Shown: positions 34,831 to 46,870 of the stretch, piece by piece | Position numbering within the stretch: the first letter of the stretch is position 1 | Layout: every line of letters begins with the position of its first letter | Assembly: GCF_949987515.2 (NCBI RefSeq) | Contig: NC_082684.1 | Span: 49,504,006-49,568,005 of the forward strand | Direction of reading: 5' to 3' | From: Delphinus delphis | Taxonomy: Eukaryota; Chordata; Mammalia; Artiodactyla; Delphinidae | Length of the DNA stretch: 64,000 nucleotides | Notes under the pieces: model-generated | What the model saw: the letters and a program-made list of their open reading frames with translations, nothing else | What the model was told of the DNA's origin: nothing | The model's database searches: none | Translations under genes and position numbers: made by a program

Positions 34831-36032
34831 TAAAGTGTTTTTAACAATACCTCACATTAGAGATAAAGTAAATCAATGGGGATCATGAGATAGAGTATAG
34901 AAAATATTGTAATAAAATTTGTATTGCACAAAGTCTGATAACTGGCACCATTGGAGCTTTCTTTGGTGGTCTGCCTCAAGGTCAGTGGTAAACACTGCAG
35001 AATGAATACATTCAGCAAACAGTAAGCTGTCATAGTGCCAAGACATGAATGTGATCCACATGAACTTAACTTGGGCACTTCTCTTCTTACTATAAGTTTT
35101 ATAATGATGCTTCACGTTAAAAAAAAAAAAAAAAAAAAAAAGGGTTACAGAACCTCAGTGTACCTAACTGGTCTTTCTATTCCTTAGTACCAAGCATCAG
35201 ATTCAATCTCACCTCCCTATATGAAGAGGCAGAAATGTTATTAATGCAACTAAATTTGAAAGATAATCATTCATCTTGCTGATTCTGTCTTTCCAACACA
35301 GACACAGAGAGAAATGAGACTACAGGCCTAAATGGTACAGTAATAGTCACCTGACAGATCTATAAGCCAACAGCCCTTTTTGATAAAAGACTTGGGTTCC
35401 ATTTAACAACACGAACAGCGCATTTAAGTTTGCAGTGGTATAACATGGCATGGTTTCCACTAACCCCACTCAGAGAAAACTCCGTGAAGTAGAAAGAAAT
35501 GAGTTAATGTAAGGACACCTGAATCCTCACTTTCTACTGCCTTTTATGAGCTGTCTAGTGAAGAAACTTCAGTTTACTCATCTCAGACTAGATGAGTTGT
35601 TCTCAGAGTTCAAAATTTTGTGTCCCAATAAAATTCTCCAAATTTAGGATACTCACAAGAGATTGTCAACTCTAAACTTCGGGCTTTTTTTAATTTAGCA
35701 TTTTTAATTTTAAAAACATTAAGAAGTAGAAGAATATATCAGAATAAAAGATGGTCCTTTAATTTAATGAAAAAACATACTCACCACATTGTCCTGTCCT
35801 TGTGTACTATAATTTCTCTATAAGCTCATATGCAAAGGGGAGAATAAGTAACATCGTTCTGTACAATTTGTGTATCCTTGGATTAAAGCTTGCAGCCATT
35901 GCACAATCTGAACTCATAAATAAACACCGAACATAACAAAAGAATTTTTACATGCTGTATCTAATTGCAAGTTATCAAGTCCTTTGGCTTCTCCAGCAAT
36001 GATATGTCAAAGCATCCATTGACAAGGAGCTC
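34831..36032. other. Gene-free sequence with a 23-base A run
   Basis: Mostly unassigned. 34850-35117 is followed by an A23 run (about 35119-35141), which could be the tail of an unrecognised retrocopy. Minus-strand chance ORFs of 73 and 80 codons overlap there in different frames. Confidence 0.4.
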
Positions 36033-36046
36033 AAAAACCATATCAA

Positions 36047-36256
36047 GGGCTTCCCTGGTGGCGCAGTGGTTGACAGTCCGCCTGCCGATGCAGGGGACGC
36101 GGGTTCGTGCCCCGGTCCGGGAGGATCCTACATGCCGCGGAGCGGCTAGGCCTGTGAGCCATGGCCGCTGAGCCTGCGCGTCCGGAGCCTGTGCTCCGCA
36201 ATGGGAGAGGCCACAACAGTGAGAGGCCCGCGTACCGCAAAAAAAAAAAAAAGAAA
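36047..36256 (+). mobile_element. CHR-type SINE
   Basis: Complete element (GGGCTTCCCTGGTGGCGCAG ... GTACCGC then an A tail), with duplication AAAAAYCATATCAA at 36033-36046 and 36257-36270 (one mismatch). The full-length L1 begins 12 bases after its right duplication. Confidence 0.94.
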
Positions 36257-36282
36257 AAAAATCATATCAAAAAAAGTAACCA

Positions 36283-38340
36283 GGGCTTCCGGGAAGATGG
36301 CGGAAGAGTGAGACGCGGAGATCATCTTCCTCCCCACAGATACACCAGGAAAACGTCTACACGTGGAACAACTCCTACAGAACACCTACTGAACGCTGGC
36401 AGAAGACTTCAGACCTCCCAAAAGGCAAGAAACCCCCCCCCCCCACGTACCTGGGTAGGGCAAAAGAAAAAAGAAAAAACAGAGACAAAAGAATAGGGAC
36501 GGGACCCGCACCAGTGGGCGGGAGTTGTGAAGGAAGTAAGATTTCCACACACTAGAAGCCCCTTCGCAGGCGGAGACTGCGGGTGGCGGAGGGGGAAAGC
36601 TTCGGAGCCGCGGGGGAGAGCACAGCAACAGGGGTGCGGAGGGCAAAGCGGAGAGATTCCCGCACAGAGAGTCGGGGCCGACCGGCACTCACCAGCCCGA
36701 GAGGCTTGTCTGCTCGCCCGCCAGGGCGGGCGGGGCTGGGAGTTGAGGCTCGGGCTTCGGTCGGAGCGCCGGGAGAGGACTGGGGTTGTCGGCCTGAACA
36801 CAGCCTGCAGAGGGTTAGTGCGCCACGGCTAGCGAGGAGGGAGTCCGGGGAAAAGTCTGGACCTGCCGAAGAGGCAAGAGACGTTTTCTTACCTCTTTGT
36901 TGCCTGGTGCGCGAGGAGAGGGGATTAAGAGCGCTGCTTAAAGGCGCTCCAGAGATGGGCGCGAGCCGCGGCTAAAAGCGCGGACCCCAGAGACGGGCAT
37001 GAGACGCTAATGCTGCTGCTGCCGCCACCAAGAAGCCTGTGTGCGAGCACAGGTCACTCTCCACACCTCCCTCCCGGGAGCCTGTGCAGCCCGCCACTGC
37101 CAGGGTCCCGGGATCCAGGGACAACTTCCCCGGGAGAACGCACGGCGCGCCTCACGCTGGTGCAACGTCACGCTGGCCTCGGCCGCCGCAGGCCCGCCCC
37201 GCACTCCAAGCCCCTCCCCCCCCGCCCCCCGCCTGAGTGAGCCAGAGCTCGCGAATCAGCGGCTCCTTTAGCCCCATCCTGTCTGAGCGAAGAACAGACG
37301 CCCTCCGGTGACGTACACGCAGAGGCGGGGCCAAATCCAAAGCTGAGCCCCTGGGAGCTGTGAGAACAAAGAAGAGAAAAGGAAATCTCTCCCAGCAGCC
37401 TCAGAAGCAGCGGATTAAAGCTCCACAATCAACTTGATGTACCCTGCATCTGTGGAATACATGAATAGACAACGAATCATCCCAAATTAAGGAGGTGGAC
37501 TTTGGGAGCAAGATTTATTTTTTCCCCTTTTCCTCTTTTTGTGAGTGTGTCTGTGTATGCTTCTGTGTGAGATTTTGTCTCTATAGCTTTGCTTCCACCA
37601 TTTGTCCTAGGGTTCTATACGGCCGTTTTTTTTTTGTTTGTTTCTTTTTTCTCTCTTAAAAATTATTTTTTTATTTTAATAACTTTATTATATTTTATCT
37701 TACTTTCTTTTATTTACTTTATCTGCTTTCTTTTCTTCCTTCCTTACCTCCTTCCTTCCTTGCTCCCTCCCGCCCTCCCTCCTTTCTTTCTTTCTACTTC
37801 TACTAATTCTTTCTTTCTACTTTTTCTCCCTTTTATTCTGAGCCCTGTGGATGAAAGGCTCTTGGTGCTCCAGCCAGGAGTCAGTGCTGTGCCTCTGAGG
37901 TGGGAGAGCCAACTACAGGAAACTGGTCCACAAGAGACCTCCCAACTCCACATAATATCAAATGGCAAAAATCTCCCAGAGATCTCCGTCTCAACACCAG
38001 CACCCAGCTTCACTCAACGACCAGCAAGCTACAGTGCTGGACATCCTATGCCAAACAACTAGCAAGATAGGAACACAACCCCACCCATTAGCAGAGAGGC
38101 TGCCTAAAATCATAATAAGGCCACAGACACCCCAAAACACACCACCAGACGTGGACCTGCCCACCAGAAAGACAACATCCAGCCTCATCCACCAGAACAC
38201 AGGCACTAGTCCCCTCCACCAGGAAGCCTACACAACCCACTGAACCAACCATAGCCACTGGGGACAGACATCAAAAACAGCGGGAACTACGAACCTGCAG
38301 CCTGCAAACAGGAGACCTCAAACACAGTAAGATAAGCAAA
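36283..38340 (+). promoter_or_regulatory. L1 5' UTR with internal promoter
   Basis: CpG-rich from about 36290 to 37330 and pyrimidine-rich at 37620-37830 (CTTCCTTCCTTCC-type). This is the region where L1 elements carry their RNA polymerase II promoter. The C13 run at 36431-36443 is a likely replication-slippage site. ORFs of up to 157 codons here are by-products of base composition. Confidence 0.8.
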
Positions 38341-39225
38341 ATGAGAAGACAGAAAAACACACAGCAGATGAAGGAGCAAGATAAAAACCCACCAGACCTA
38401 ACAAATGAAGAGGAAATAGGCAGTCTACCTGAAAAAGAATTCAGAATAATGATAGTAAAGATGATCCAAAATCTTGGAAATACAATAGACAAAATGCAAG
38501 AAACATTTAACAAGGACATAGAAGAACTAAAGATGAAACAAGCAATGATGAACAACACAATAAATGAAATGAAAAATACTCTAGATGGGATCAATAGCAG
38601 AATAACTGAGGCAGAAGAACGGATAAGTGACCTGGAAGATAAAATAGTGGAAATAACTACTGCAGAGCAGAATAAAGAATGAAAAGAACTGAGGACAGTC
38701 TCAGAGACCTCTGGGACAACATTAAACACACCAACATTCGAATTATAGGGGTTCAAGAAGAAGAAGAGAAAAAGAAAGGGACTGAGAAAGTTTTTGAAGA
38801 GATTATAGTTGAAAACTTCCCTAATATGGGAAAGGAAATAGTTAATCAAGTCCAGGAAGCACAGAGAGTCCCATACAGGATAAATCCAAGGAGAAATATG
38901 CCAAGACACATATTAATCAAACTGTCAAAAATTAAATACAAAGAAAACATTAAAAGCAGCAAGGGAAAAACAACAAATAACACACAAGGGAATCCCCATA
39001 AAGTTAACAGCTGATCTTTCAGCAGAAACTCTGCAAGCCAGAAGGGAGTGGCAGGACATATTTAAAGTGATGAAGGAGAAAAACCTGCAACCAAGATTAC
39101 TCTACCCAGCAAGGATCTCAATCAGATTTGATGGAGAAATTAAAGCCTTTACAGACAAGCAAAAGCTGAGAGAGTTCAGCACCACCAAATCAGCTTTACA
39201 ACAACTGCTAAAGGAACTTCTCTAG
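38341..39225 (+). pseudogene. L1 ORF1 (RNA-binding protein) pseudogene
   Basis: ORF1p is the trimeric coiled-coil nucleic-acid chaperone of L1. The start ATG at 38341 opens MRRQKNTQQM; residues ~35-110 are a heptad-rich coiled coil (e.g. ITEAEERISDLEDKIVEI). The frame stops at 38682 and continues from 38679 in another frame (RRM-like part, VPYRINPRRNMPRH near 38870). It then shifts again near 38950, with the C-terminal domain (REWQDIFKVM; LLYPARISIRF) running to the stop at 39223-39225. At least two small deletions explain the shifts. Confidence 0.9.
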
Positions 39226-39283
39226 GCAACAAACACAAGAGAAGGAAAAGACCTACAATAACGAACCCAAAACAATTAAGAAA

Positions 39284-42200
39284 ATGGGAATAGGAACAGA
39301 CATATCAATAACTACCTTAAATGTAAATGGACTAAATGCTCCCACCAAAAGACACAGATTGGCTGAATGGATACAAAAACAAGACCCATATATTTGCTGT
39401 CTACAAGAGACCCACTTCAGACCTAGAGACACATACAGACTGAAAGTAAGGAGATGGAAAAAGATATTTCATGCAAATGGAAACCAGAAGAAAGCTGGAG
39501 TAGCAATTCTCATATCAGACAAAATAGACTTTTAAATAGACTATTAGAAAAGACAAAGAAGGACACTACATAATGATCAAGGGATCGATCCAAGAAGATA
39601 TAACAATTGTAAATATTTATGCACCCAACATAGGAGTACCTCAATACATAAGGCAAATACTAACAGCCATAAAAGGGGAAATCGACAGTAACACATTCAT
39701 AGTAGGGGATTTTAACACCCCATTTTCACCAACGGACAGATCATCCAAAATGAAAATAAATACGGAAACACAAGCTTTAAATGATACATTAAACAAGATG
39801 GACTTCATTGATATTTATTGGACATTCCATCCAAAAACAACAGAATACAAATTTTTCTCAAGTGCTCATGGAACATTCTCCAGGATAGATCATATCTTGG
39901 GTCACAAATCAAGCCTTGGTAAATTTAAGAAAATTGAAATCATATCAAGTATCTTTTCCGATCACAATGCTATGAGACTAGATATCAATTACAGGAAAAG
40001 ATCTGTAAAAAACAGAAACACATGGAGGCTAAACAATACAATACACTACTTAATAATGAAGTGATCACTGAAGAAATCAAAGAGGAAATTAAAAAATACC
40101 TAGAAACAAATGACAATGGAGACACGACGACCCAAAATCTATGGGATGCAGCAAAAGCAGTTCTAAGAGGGAGGTTTATAGCAATACAATCCTACCTTAA
40201 GAAACAGGAAACATATCAAATAAACAACCTAACCTTGCACCTAAAGCAATTAGAGAAAGAAGAACAAAAAAACCCCAAAGTTAGCAGAAGGAAAGAAATC
40301 ATAAAGATCAGATCAGAAATAAATGAAAAAGAAATGAAGGAAACAATAGCAAAGATCAATAAAACTAAAAGCTTGTTCTTTGAAAAGACAAACAAAATTG
40401 ATAAACCATTAGCCAGACTCATCAAGAAAAAAAGGGAGAAGACTCAAATCAACAGAATTAGAAATGAAAAAGGAGAAGTAACAACTGACACTGCAGAAAT
40501 ACAAAAGGTCATGAGAGATTACTACAAGCAACTATATGCCAATAAAATGGACAACCTGGAAGAAATGGACAAATTCTTAGAAATGCACAACCTGCCAAGA
40601 CTGAATCAGGAAGAAATAGAAAATATGAACAGACCAATCACAAGCACTGAAATTGAAACTGTGATTTAAAATCTTCCGACAAACAAAAGCCCAGGAACAC
40701 ATGGCTTCACAGGCAAATTCTATCAAACATTTAGAGAAGAGCTAACACCTATCCTTCTCAAACTCTTCCAAGATATAGCAGAGGGAGGAGCACTCCCAAA
40801 GTCACTCTACGAGGCCACCATCACCCTGATACCAAAACCAGACAAGGATGTCACAAAGAAAGAAAACTAAAGGCCAGTATCACTGATGAACATAGAGCAA
40901 AAATCCTCAACAAAATACTAGCAAACAGAATCCAACAGCACATTAAACGGATCATATACCATGATCAAGTGGGGTTTATTCCAATAATGCAAGGATTCTT
41001 CAATATACGCAAATCAATCAATGTGTTACACCATATTAACAAATTGAAGGAGAAAACCATATGATCATCTCAATAGATGCAGAGAAAGCTTTCGACAATA
41101 TTCAACACCATTTATGATAAAAACCCTGCAGAAAGTAGGCATACAGGGAACTTTCCTCAACATAATAAAGGTCATATATGACAAACCCACAGCCAACATC
41201 GTCCTCAATGGTGAAAAACTGAAAGCATTTCCACTAAGATCAGGAACAAGACAGGGTTGCCCACTCTCACCACTCTTATTCAACATAGTTCTGGAAGTTT
41301 TAGCCACAGCAATCACAGAAGAGAAGGAAATAAAAGGAATCCAAATCGGAAAAGAAGAAGTAGAGCTGTCACTGTTTGCAGATGACATGACACTATACAT
41401 AGAGAATACTAAAGATGCTACCAGAAAACTACTGAAGCTAATCAATGAATTTGGTAAAGTAGCAGGATACAAAATTAATGCACAGAAATCTCTGGCATTC
41501 CTATACACTAATGATGAAAAATCTGAAAGTGAAATCAAGAAAACACTCCCATTTACCATTGCAACAAAAAGAATAAAATATCTAGGAATAAACCTACCTA
41601 AGGAGACAAAAGACCTGTATGCAGAAAATTATGACACTGATGAAAGAAATTAAAGATGATACAAATAGATGGAGAGATATACCGTGTTCTTGGATGGGAA
41701 GAATCAACATTGTGAAAATGACTCTACTACCCAAAGCAATCTACAGATTTAATGCAATCCCTATCAAGCTACCACTGGCATTTTTCACAGAATTAGAACA
41801 AAAAATTTCACAATTTGTATGGAAACACAAAAGACCCCGAAGAGCCAAAGCAATCTTGAGAACGAAAAATGGAGCTGGAGGAATCAGGCTCCCTGACTTC
41901 AGACTATACTACAAAGCTACAGTAATTAAGACAGTATGGTACTGGCACAAAAGCAGAAAGATAGATCAATGGAACAGGATAGAAAGCCCAGAGATAAACC
42001 CACGCACATATGGTCACCTTATCTTTGATAAAGGAGGCAGGAATGTACAGTGGAGAAAGGACAGCCTCTTCAGTAAGTGGTGCTGGGAAAACTGGACAGG
42101 TACATATAAAAGTATGAGATTAGATCACTCCCTAACACCATACACAAAAATAAGCTCAAAATGGATTAAAGACCTAAATGTAAGGCCAGAAACTATCAAA

Positions 42201-43094
42201 CTCTTAGAGGAAAACATACGCAGAACACTCTATGACATAAATCACAGCAAGATCCTTTTTGACCCACCTCCTAGAGAAATGGAAATAAAAACAAAAATAA
42301 ACAAATGGGACCTAATGAAACTTCAAAGCTTTTGCACAGCAAAGGAAACCATAAACAAGACCAAAAGACAACCTCAGAATGGGAGAAAATATCTGCAAAT
42401 GAAGCAACTGACAAAGGATTAATCTCCAAAATTTATAAGCAGCTCATGCAGCTCAATATCAAAAAAACAAACGACCCATTCCAAAAATGGGCAGGAGACC
42501 TAAATAGACATTTCTCCAAAGAAGATATACAGACTGCCAACAAACACATGAAAGAATGCTCAACATCATAAATCATTAGAGAAATGCAAATCCAAACTAC
42601 AATGAGATATCATCTCACACCAGTCAGAATGGCCATCATCAAAAAATCTAGAAACAAAAAATGCTGGAGAGGGTGTGGAGAAAAGGGAACCCTCTTGCAC
42701 TGTTGGTGGGAATGTAAATTGATACAGCCACTGTGGAGAACAGTATGGAGGTTCCTTAAAAAACTACAAATAGAACTACCATATGACCCAGCAATCCCAC
42801 TACTGGGCATATACCCTGAGAAAACCATAATTCAAAGAGTCATGCACCAAAATGTTCATTGCAGCTCTATTTACAATAGCCCGGAGATGGAAACAACCTA
42901 AGTGTCCATCATCGGATGAATGGATAAAGAAGATGTGGCACATATATACAATGGAATATTACTCAGCCATAAAAAGAAACGAAATTGAGCTATTTGTAAT
43001 GAGGTGGATAGACCTAGAATCTGTCATACAGAGTGAAGTAAGTCAGAAAGAGAAAGACAAATACCGTATGCTAACACATATATATGGAATCTAA
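39284..43094 (+). pseudogene. L1 ORF2 (endonuclease and reverse transcriptase) pseudogene
   Basis: Full original extent (~3.8 kb) is preserved. The APE-type endonuclease is at 39284-40060 (TTLNVNGLNAP; LQETHFRP; VGDFNTP; SDHNAM). The reverse transcriptase is at about 40700-41650, with the catalytic FADDM at 41375-41389. The C-terminal Cys-rich domain ([18 protein letters not shown]) is near 42663-42716. The last codons before 43094 give THIYGI, the usual ORF2 end. Stops or shifts at 39535, 40064, 40668, ~40868, ~41060, 41653 and 42422 break it into pieces. Confidence 0.93.
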
Positions 43095-43473
43095 GAAAAA
43101 AAAATGTCATGAAGAACCTAGGGGTAAGACAGGAGTAAAGACACAGACCTACTAGAGAATGGATTTTAGGATATGGGGAGGGGGAAGGGTAAGCTGTGAC
43201 AAAGCGAGAGAGTGGCATGGACATATATACACTAACAAACGTAAGGTAGATAGCTAGTGGGAAGTAGCCGCATAGCACAGGGAGATCAGCTCGGTGCTTT
43301 GTGACCGCCTGGAGGGGTTGGATAGGGAGGGTGGGAGGGAGGGAGATGCAAGAGGGAAGAGATATGGGAACATATGTATATGTATAACTGATTCACTTTG
43401 TTATAAAGCAGAAAGTAACACACCATTGTAAAGCAATTATACTCCAATAAAGATGTAAAAAAAAAAGTAATCA

Positions 43474-46400
43474 TACTCTTTGCATGTCTGCAAAAAAAAA
43501 CCTTCAAAAATAGCTCAAATTACAATGCAAGTTACATAGTCTATTAAGCAGTAGGGCTATTCAACTGAAATCCCCTTTCATAAACATTAGATTAAGAAAC
43601 ATTCCATATTGAGCTGTTTGCACGTGCTAAGTTATAACTGGCATTTTCACATACATTATCTCATTTAATCTTGACAATAAACAAAAAATAAACTAAAAAA
43701 AAAAAACCCACATATTTCAGAAGACATAAACATACCTCAGCCTTTACTTCCTCCTCAAAGGGGACAAAATGGCAAAATAATTCTTCCTTACCACCTTCAA
43801 ATTTACACTGCTCCCGTTCTCAGGAGAAGACTCAAGTTACTGTCAAAAGGACATGTAAGATTTTGCATACTAAACACAAAATCCACATAAAATAGGATTT
43901 AAACTTGCCCCTAGTAAGCGAGGATGGAGTCAAGCTTCCCCTGAAGCACAGGGCTGCAAAGAAATGCAGAACTTAAAATCTGGGTTCTGGTGTGAATGAT
44001 GACACCAGTGCTTACCATGAGAGTAAAGGCAGAAGAGTTTTTCTTTTCCTGCTCCCCCATCTCAGTAGATTGAGGACCCAAGTGAGTTCCTAGTGACACT
44101 CACACAGCTTACTGTCAACATTAATAGCTTTACTATTTGACTGTCTTCCTTCACAAGGAATTAATATTCTAGGAAACTTGCCCAGGAAGCTAAAGTTACA
44201 AATAACTTTAATGTTCAAGAATTTCCCCAAAGTCATTTATCTGAACACTAGACTACTCAACTTTCCCTCATTTCATAAATATGAAAATCAGTGTCCAGAG
44301 AGGCGGCAGTTGCATTCCTGTTCAGGGGTGGAGACAAGATTTGAAGCCAGGTCCCCTGACCTCTGCCCAGAAGTCTCCCCCCAACACTACACTTCGTATC
44401 AAACTAACAATAAGTTCCAGGCCCCAAAGAGTTGACAGTCAGCTTTTCGAGACAACAGATGAGAGCAATGTTTATCTTGTTGAAGGTAGAGAACCTCAGA
44501 AATCACTTTACTCACAAATCGAGGCCTAGAGATGTATTGTGGTTGCTCCATGTCCGTTAATTGGTATAATAAATGCAAGAGAAGAAATATTACAAGATAG
44601 TATATGATTTAACTGCCAGTGAATGGTAAAAACCCACAAAATAGTTTCTTTCTGAAATAAATGACTGTGGGCCAGAAAGGACTCACAGGATTTGAGCTGA
44701 CTCTTGAAGCAACAGATGGAATGAGGCAGGCTCAGAGAACAACAGTTCATTTGTTAAAGTAGTTTCAGGAACACTAGTTGGGTTGGGGCTGGAAAGATAG
44801 GGTTAAGAGCATTTACAATTTCCAACCAAGTATACACTTGATTCTGTGGAAACAGAAAGACTAAAGTTTAGAGAAGGTTTCTTAGGAATGCCTTGGTAGC
44901 AATATGTTGAAACTTCCTAAGTACTTACTTGAGTTGATACATTCTAACCCACTAGCAACCTTCTTTCTACTACATGCTTTAGTAAAGCACTGAAGCTTAG
45001 GAAGTTTAAAAAAACACTTAATTACTTAAGTTATTCTTCCAAGTGAAGTATCAAGATAGTTTCAAGGAATTTAAAACATAACTCTCTCAATTATGCTTAG
45101 ATTTAAAAGAAGTTTCAGATAAATCAAACCTCTATTTGCTCAACTGACTTCTTATATTTTCATTTTCAGGATACAACCAGTCTGAGTTGTGATACTACAA
45201 TGGGAACAGGCTTATAAGTAGTGTCACACATAGCCAAATGGGTAAAAAGGAAGGACAGCTGATTTCATTAATGGCCACAATACAGTACTGATATTATCAC
45301 CATTTGTAATGAATGAATCAAAACTAAAAAATCATTAAAGGAGAAGGAACATTTTAGATGTTTAGTTCAAGTATGTAACTGAATCTTACTACTTATAGAG
45401 TATCAAAGTTCCAATTTAAACTTATGTTTTTCTAATTTCAATGGCTCTAAAACAGGTGCAAAAGTTGCTGGATATGAAATACCAACATATCTAAATCTGC
45501 AAGTAGGATATTCAATTTAAAATTTACTTTTAGAATTACACAATTATACTCAGTATGACCACTCATTTAAATTCCAACCCAAAGCAATTATGATTAACAA
45601 AATACCCACATCAAAAGTAATTTGTCAATCATACCTCAGTAAAGCTTGGGGAAAAAAATTATCGAAAGAATTCTAACTTAAATTATGCAATGAATCAGAA
45701 TATCCTAGGTAACTTTAAAATGAGTTAAAATGTTCATTCAAAAATGTTTATCTAATCACGAGTCCAGTACTATGCCTTTTTATGCATCGGGCTCAATAAG
45801 AACACAACTGACTAGAGAGAAAACTGCTTTCAAAAGCATCATTTATGGTAATAACCTCGATTCTTTATGCAGTACCCAAAACACAAGACTGCAAGTACTG
45901 AATTCTGGTATTTCTGAATATATTTGTTGCAATATCTGGTAAGAGTGAAATTTTTAAATTTATATTGTAATTTCATATATAAATTGCTAAATCTGCAGTA
46001 CTCGTGCTGAAAAAAAAAAAGCATGATTTGAAATCTTGTGGTTTCTGATTGTACCTATTTCTGCCCTAGCTCTCTGAGCCTGTTCACATGTAATGCTCAG
46101 ATATCACATACTGTAGTCAGACTAAATGAATTATTACAGGAAAAGAGCACAGCTCCAATACTCAATGAATGAAGAATGTTCCCCATGGAACCTTCATTCA
46201 AACTACTGTCAGTCTTGCTCATTTAAGTATTTAGGCAATACGTGGTAGAATACTGCATTTTCTAGTGGAGTGATCAGATTTCAATACTTTAGTGCTGGAG
46301 CTGAATGACTGAGGCATCCTGGGGAGCAGCGTTCTCCAGGATGCTGATATTGCACCTTATTCCCTCCTAGATGATCTGTTGCTAAGCTGCCATGTGGAGC

Positions 46401-46870
46401 CCCTTTAAACCAATGCAGAAACAAAAGGGGTCTGTTAAAGGTAAAATGATCCCAATATAGTTTCTGTAAGCCTCTGGTGTGACAGAAAATTGATTATTCA
46501 GATGTCTACAGTGACAATCCTGAAGACACACAAGATCATCTCTTTTCTGAAATATCAAGTCTCTACATGTTCAGCCTACTTGTAATCTTCTGTATATATT
46601 GTTTTTAATCACTTAAAAACTTAAAACTATATTGTCATGTATACAAGACTAGAAAAATAGAACGCTTAATTAACGAGAAGCATTTCTCTGTCATCTCAAG
46701 TGACAGAAACAGATGTGTATGACTCTAGCCTTTTGATTACACATATCAAGTATATACACAGTGACACAAATATTCACTTGAACACTGTAAAATGCAAATT
46801 AATTAAGCATCGTTAAATATGCAACTAGAAATCACACTTGCCTTCAGCTTCAGTGAAGTGCTTAGAAAAG
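43474..46870. other. Unique sequence downstream of TMX1
   Basis: Between the L1 and the probable TMX1 3' UTR. Apart from direct-repeat copy B (44101-44270) and a possible eroded MIR after it (44280-44400), no repeat or gene is recognised. Confidence 0.45.
44101..44270 (+). repeat. Direct repeat copy B (partner at 33798-33961)
   Basis: Starts CACACAGCTTACT and shares ATTCTAGGAAACTTGCCCAG and GTCATTTATCTGAAC with copy A in the same order and orientation. Sequences outside the ~165 bp do not align by eye. Confidence 0.8.

Larger units (their letters stand above)
36283..43459 (+). mobile_element. Near full-length L1 (LINE-1), inactive
   Basis: The ~7.2 kb element runs from the 5' UTR head (GGGCTTCCGGGAAGATGGCG) to the poly(A) after AATAAAGATGT. 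It comprises a ~2 kb GC-rich 5' UTR, ORF1, a ~60-bp spacer, ORF2 and a ~365-bp 3' UTR. Candidate duplication AAAAAAAGTAAYCA at 36269-36282 and 43460-43473 (one mismatch; the A run makes exact edges ambiguous). Both ORFs carry several frame breaks, so it cannot move by itself. Moderate decay and the cetacean-type 5' UTR suggest a fairly recent, lineage-specific copy. Confidence 0.95.

Noticed and set aside
36409..38062. ORFs of 100-157 codons in 36.4-38.1 kb
   Set aside because: They fall in the L1 5' UTR and result from GC-rich then pyrimidine-rich composition.
38271..38909. 212-codon minus-strand ORF
   Set aside because: Antisense of L1 ORF1. The Leu/Phe/Ser-rich composition is the complement of an A-rich coiled-coil coding strand.
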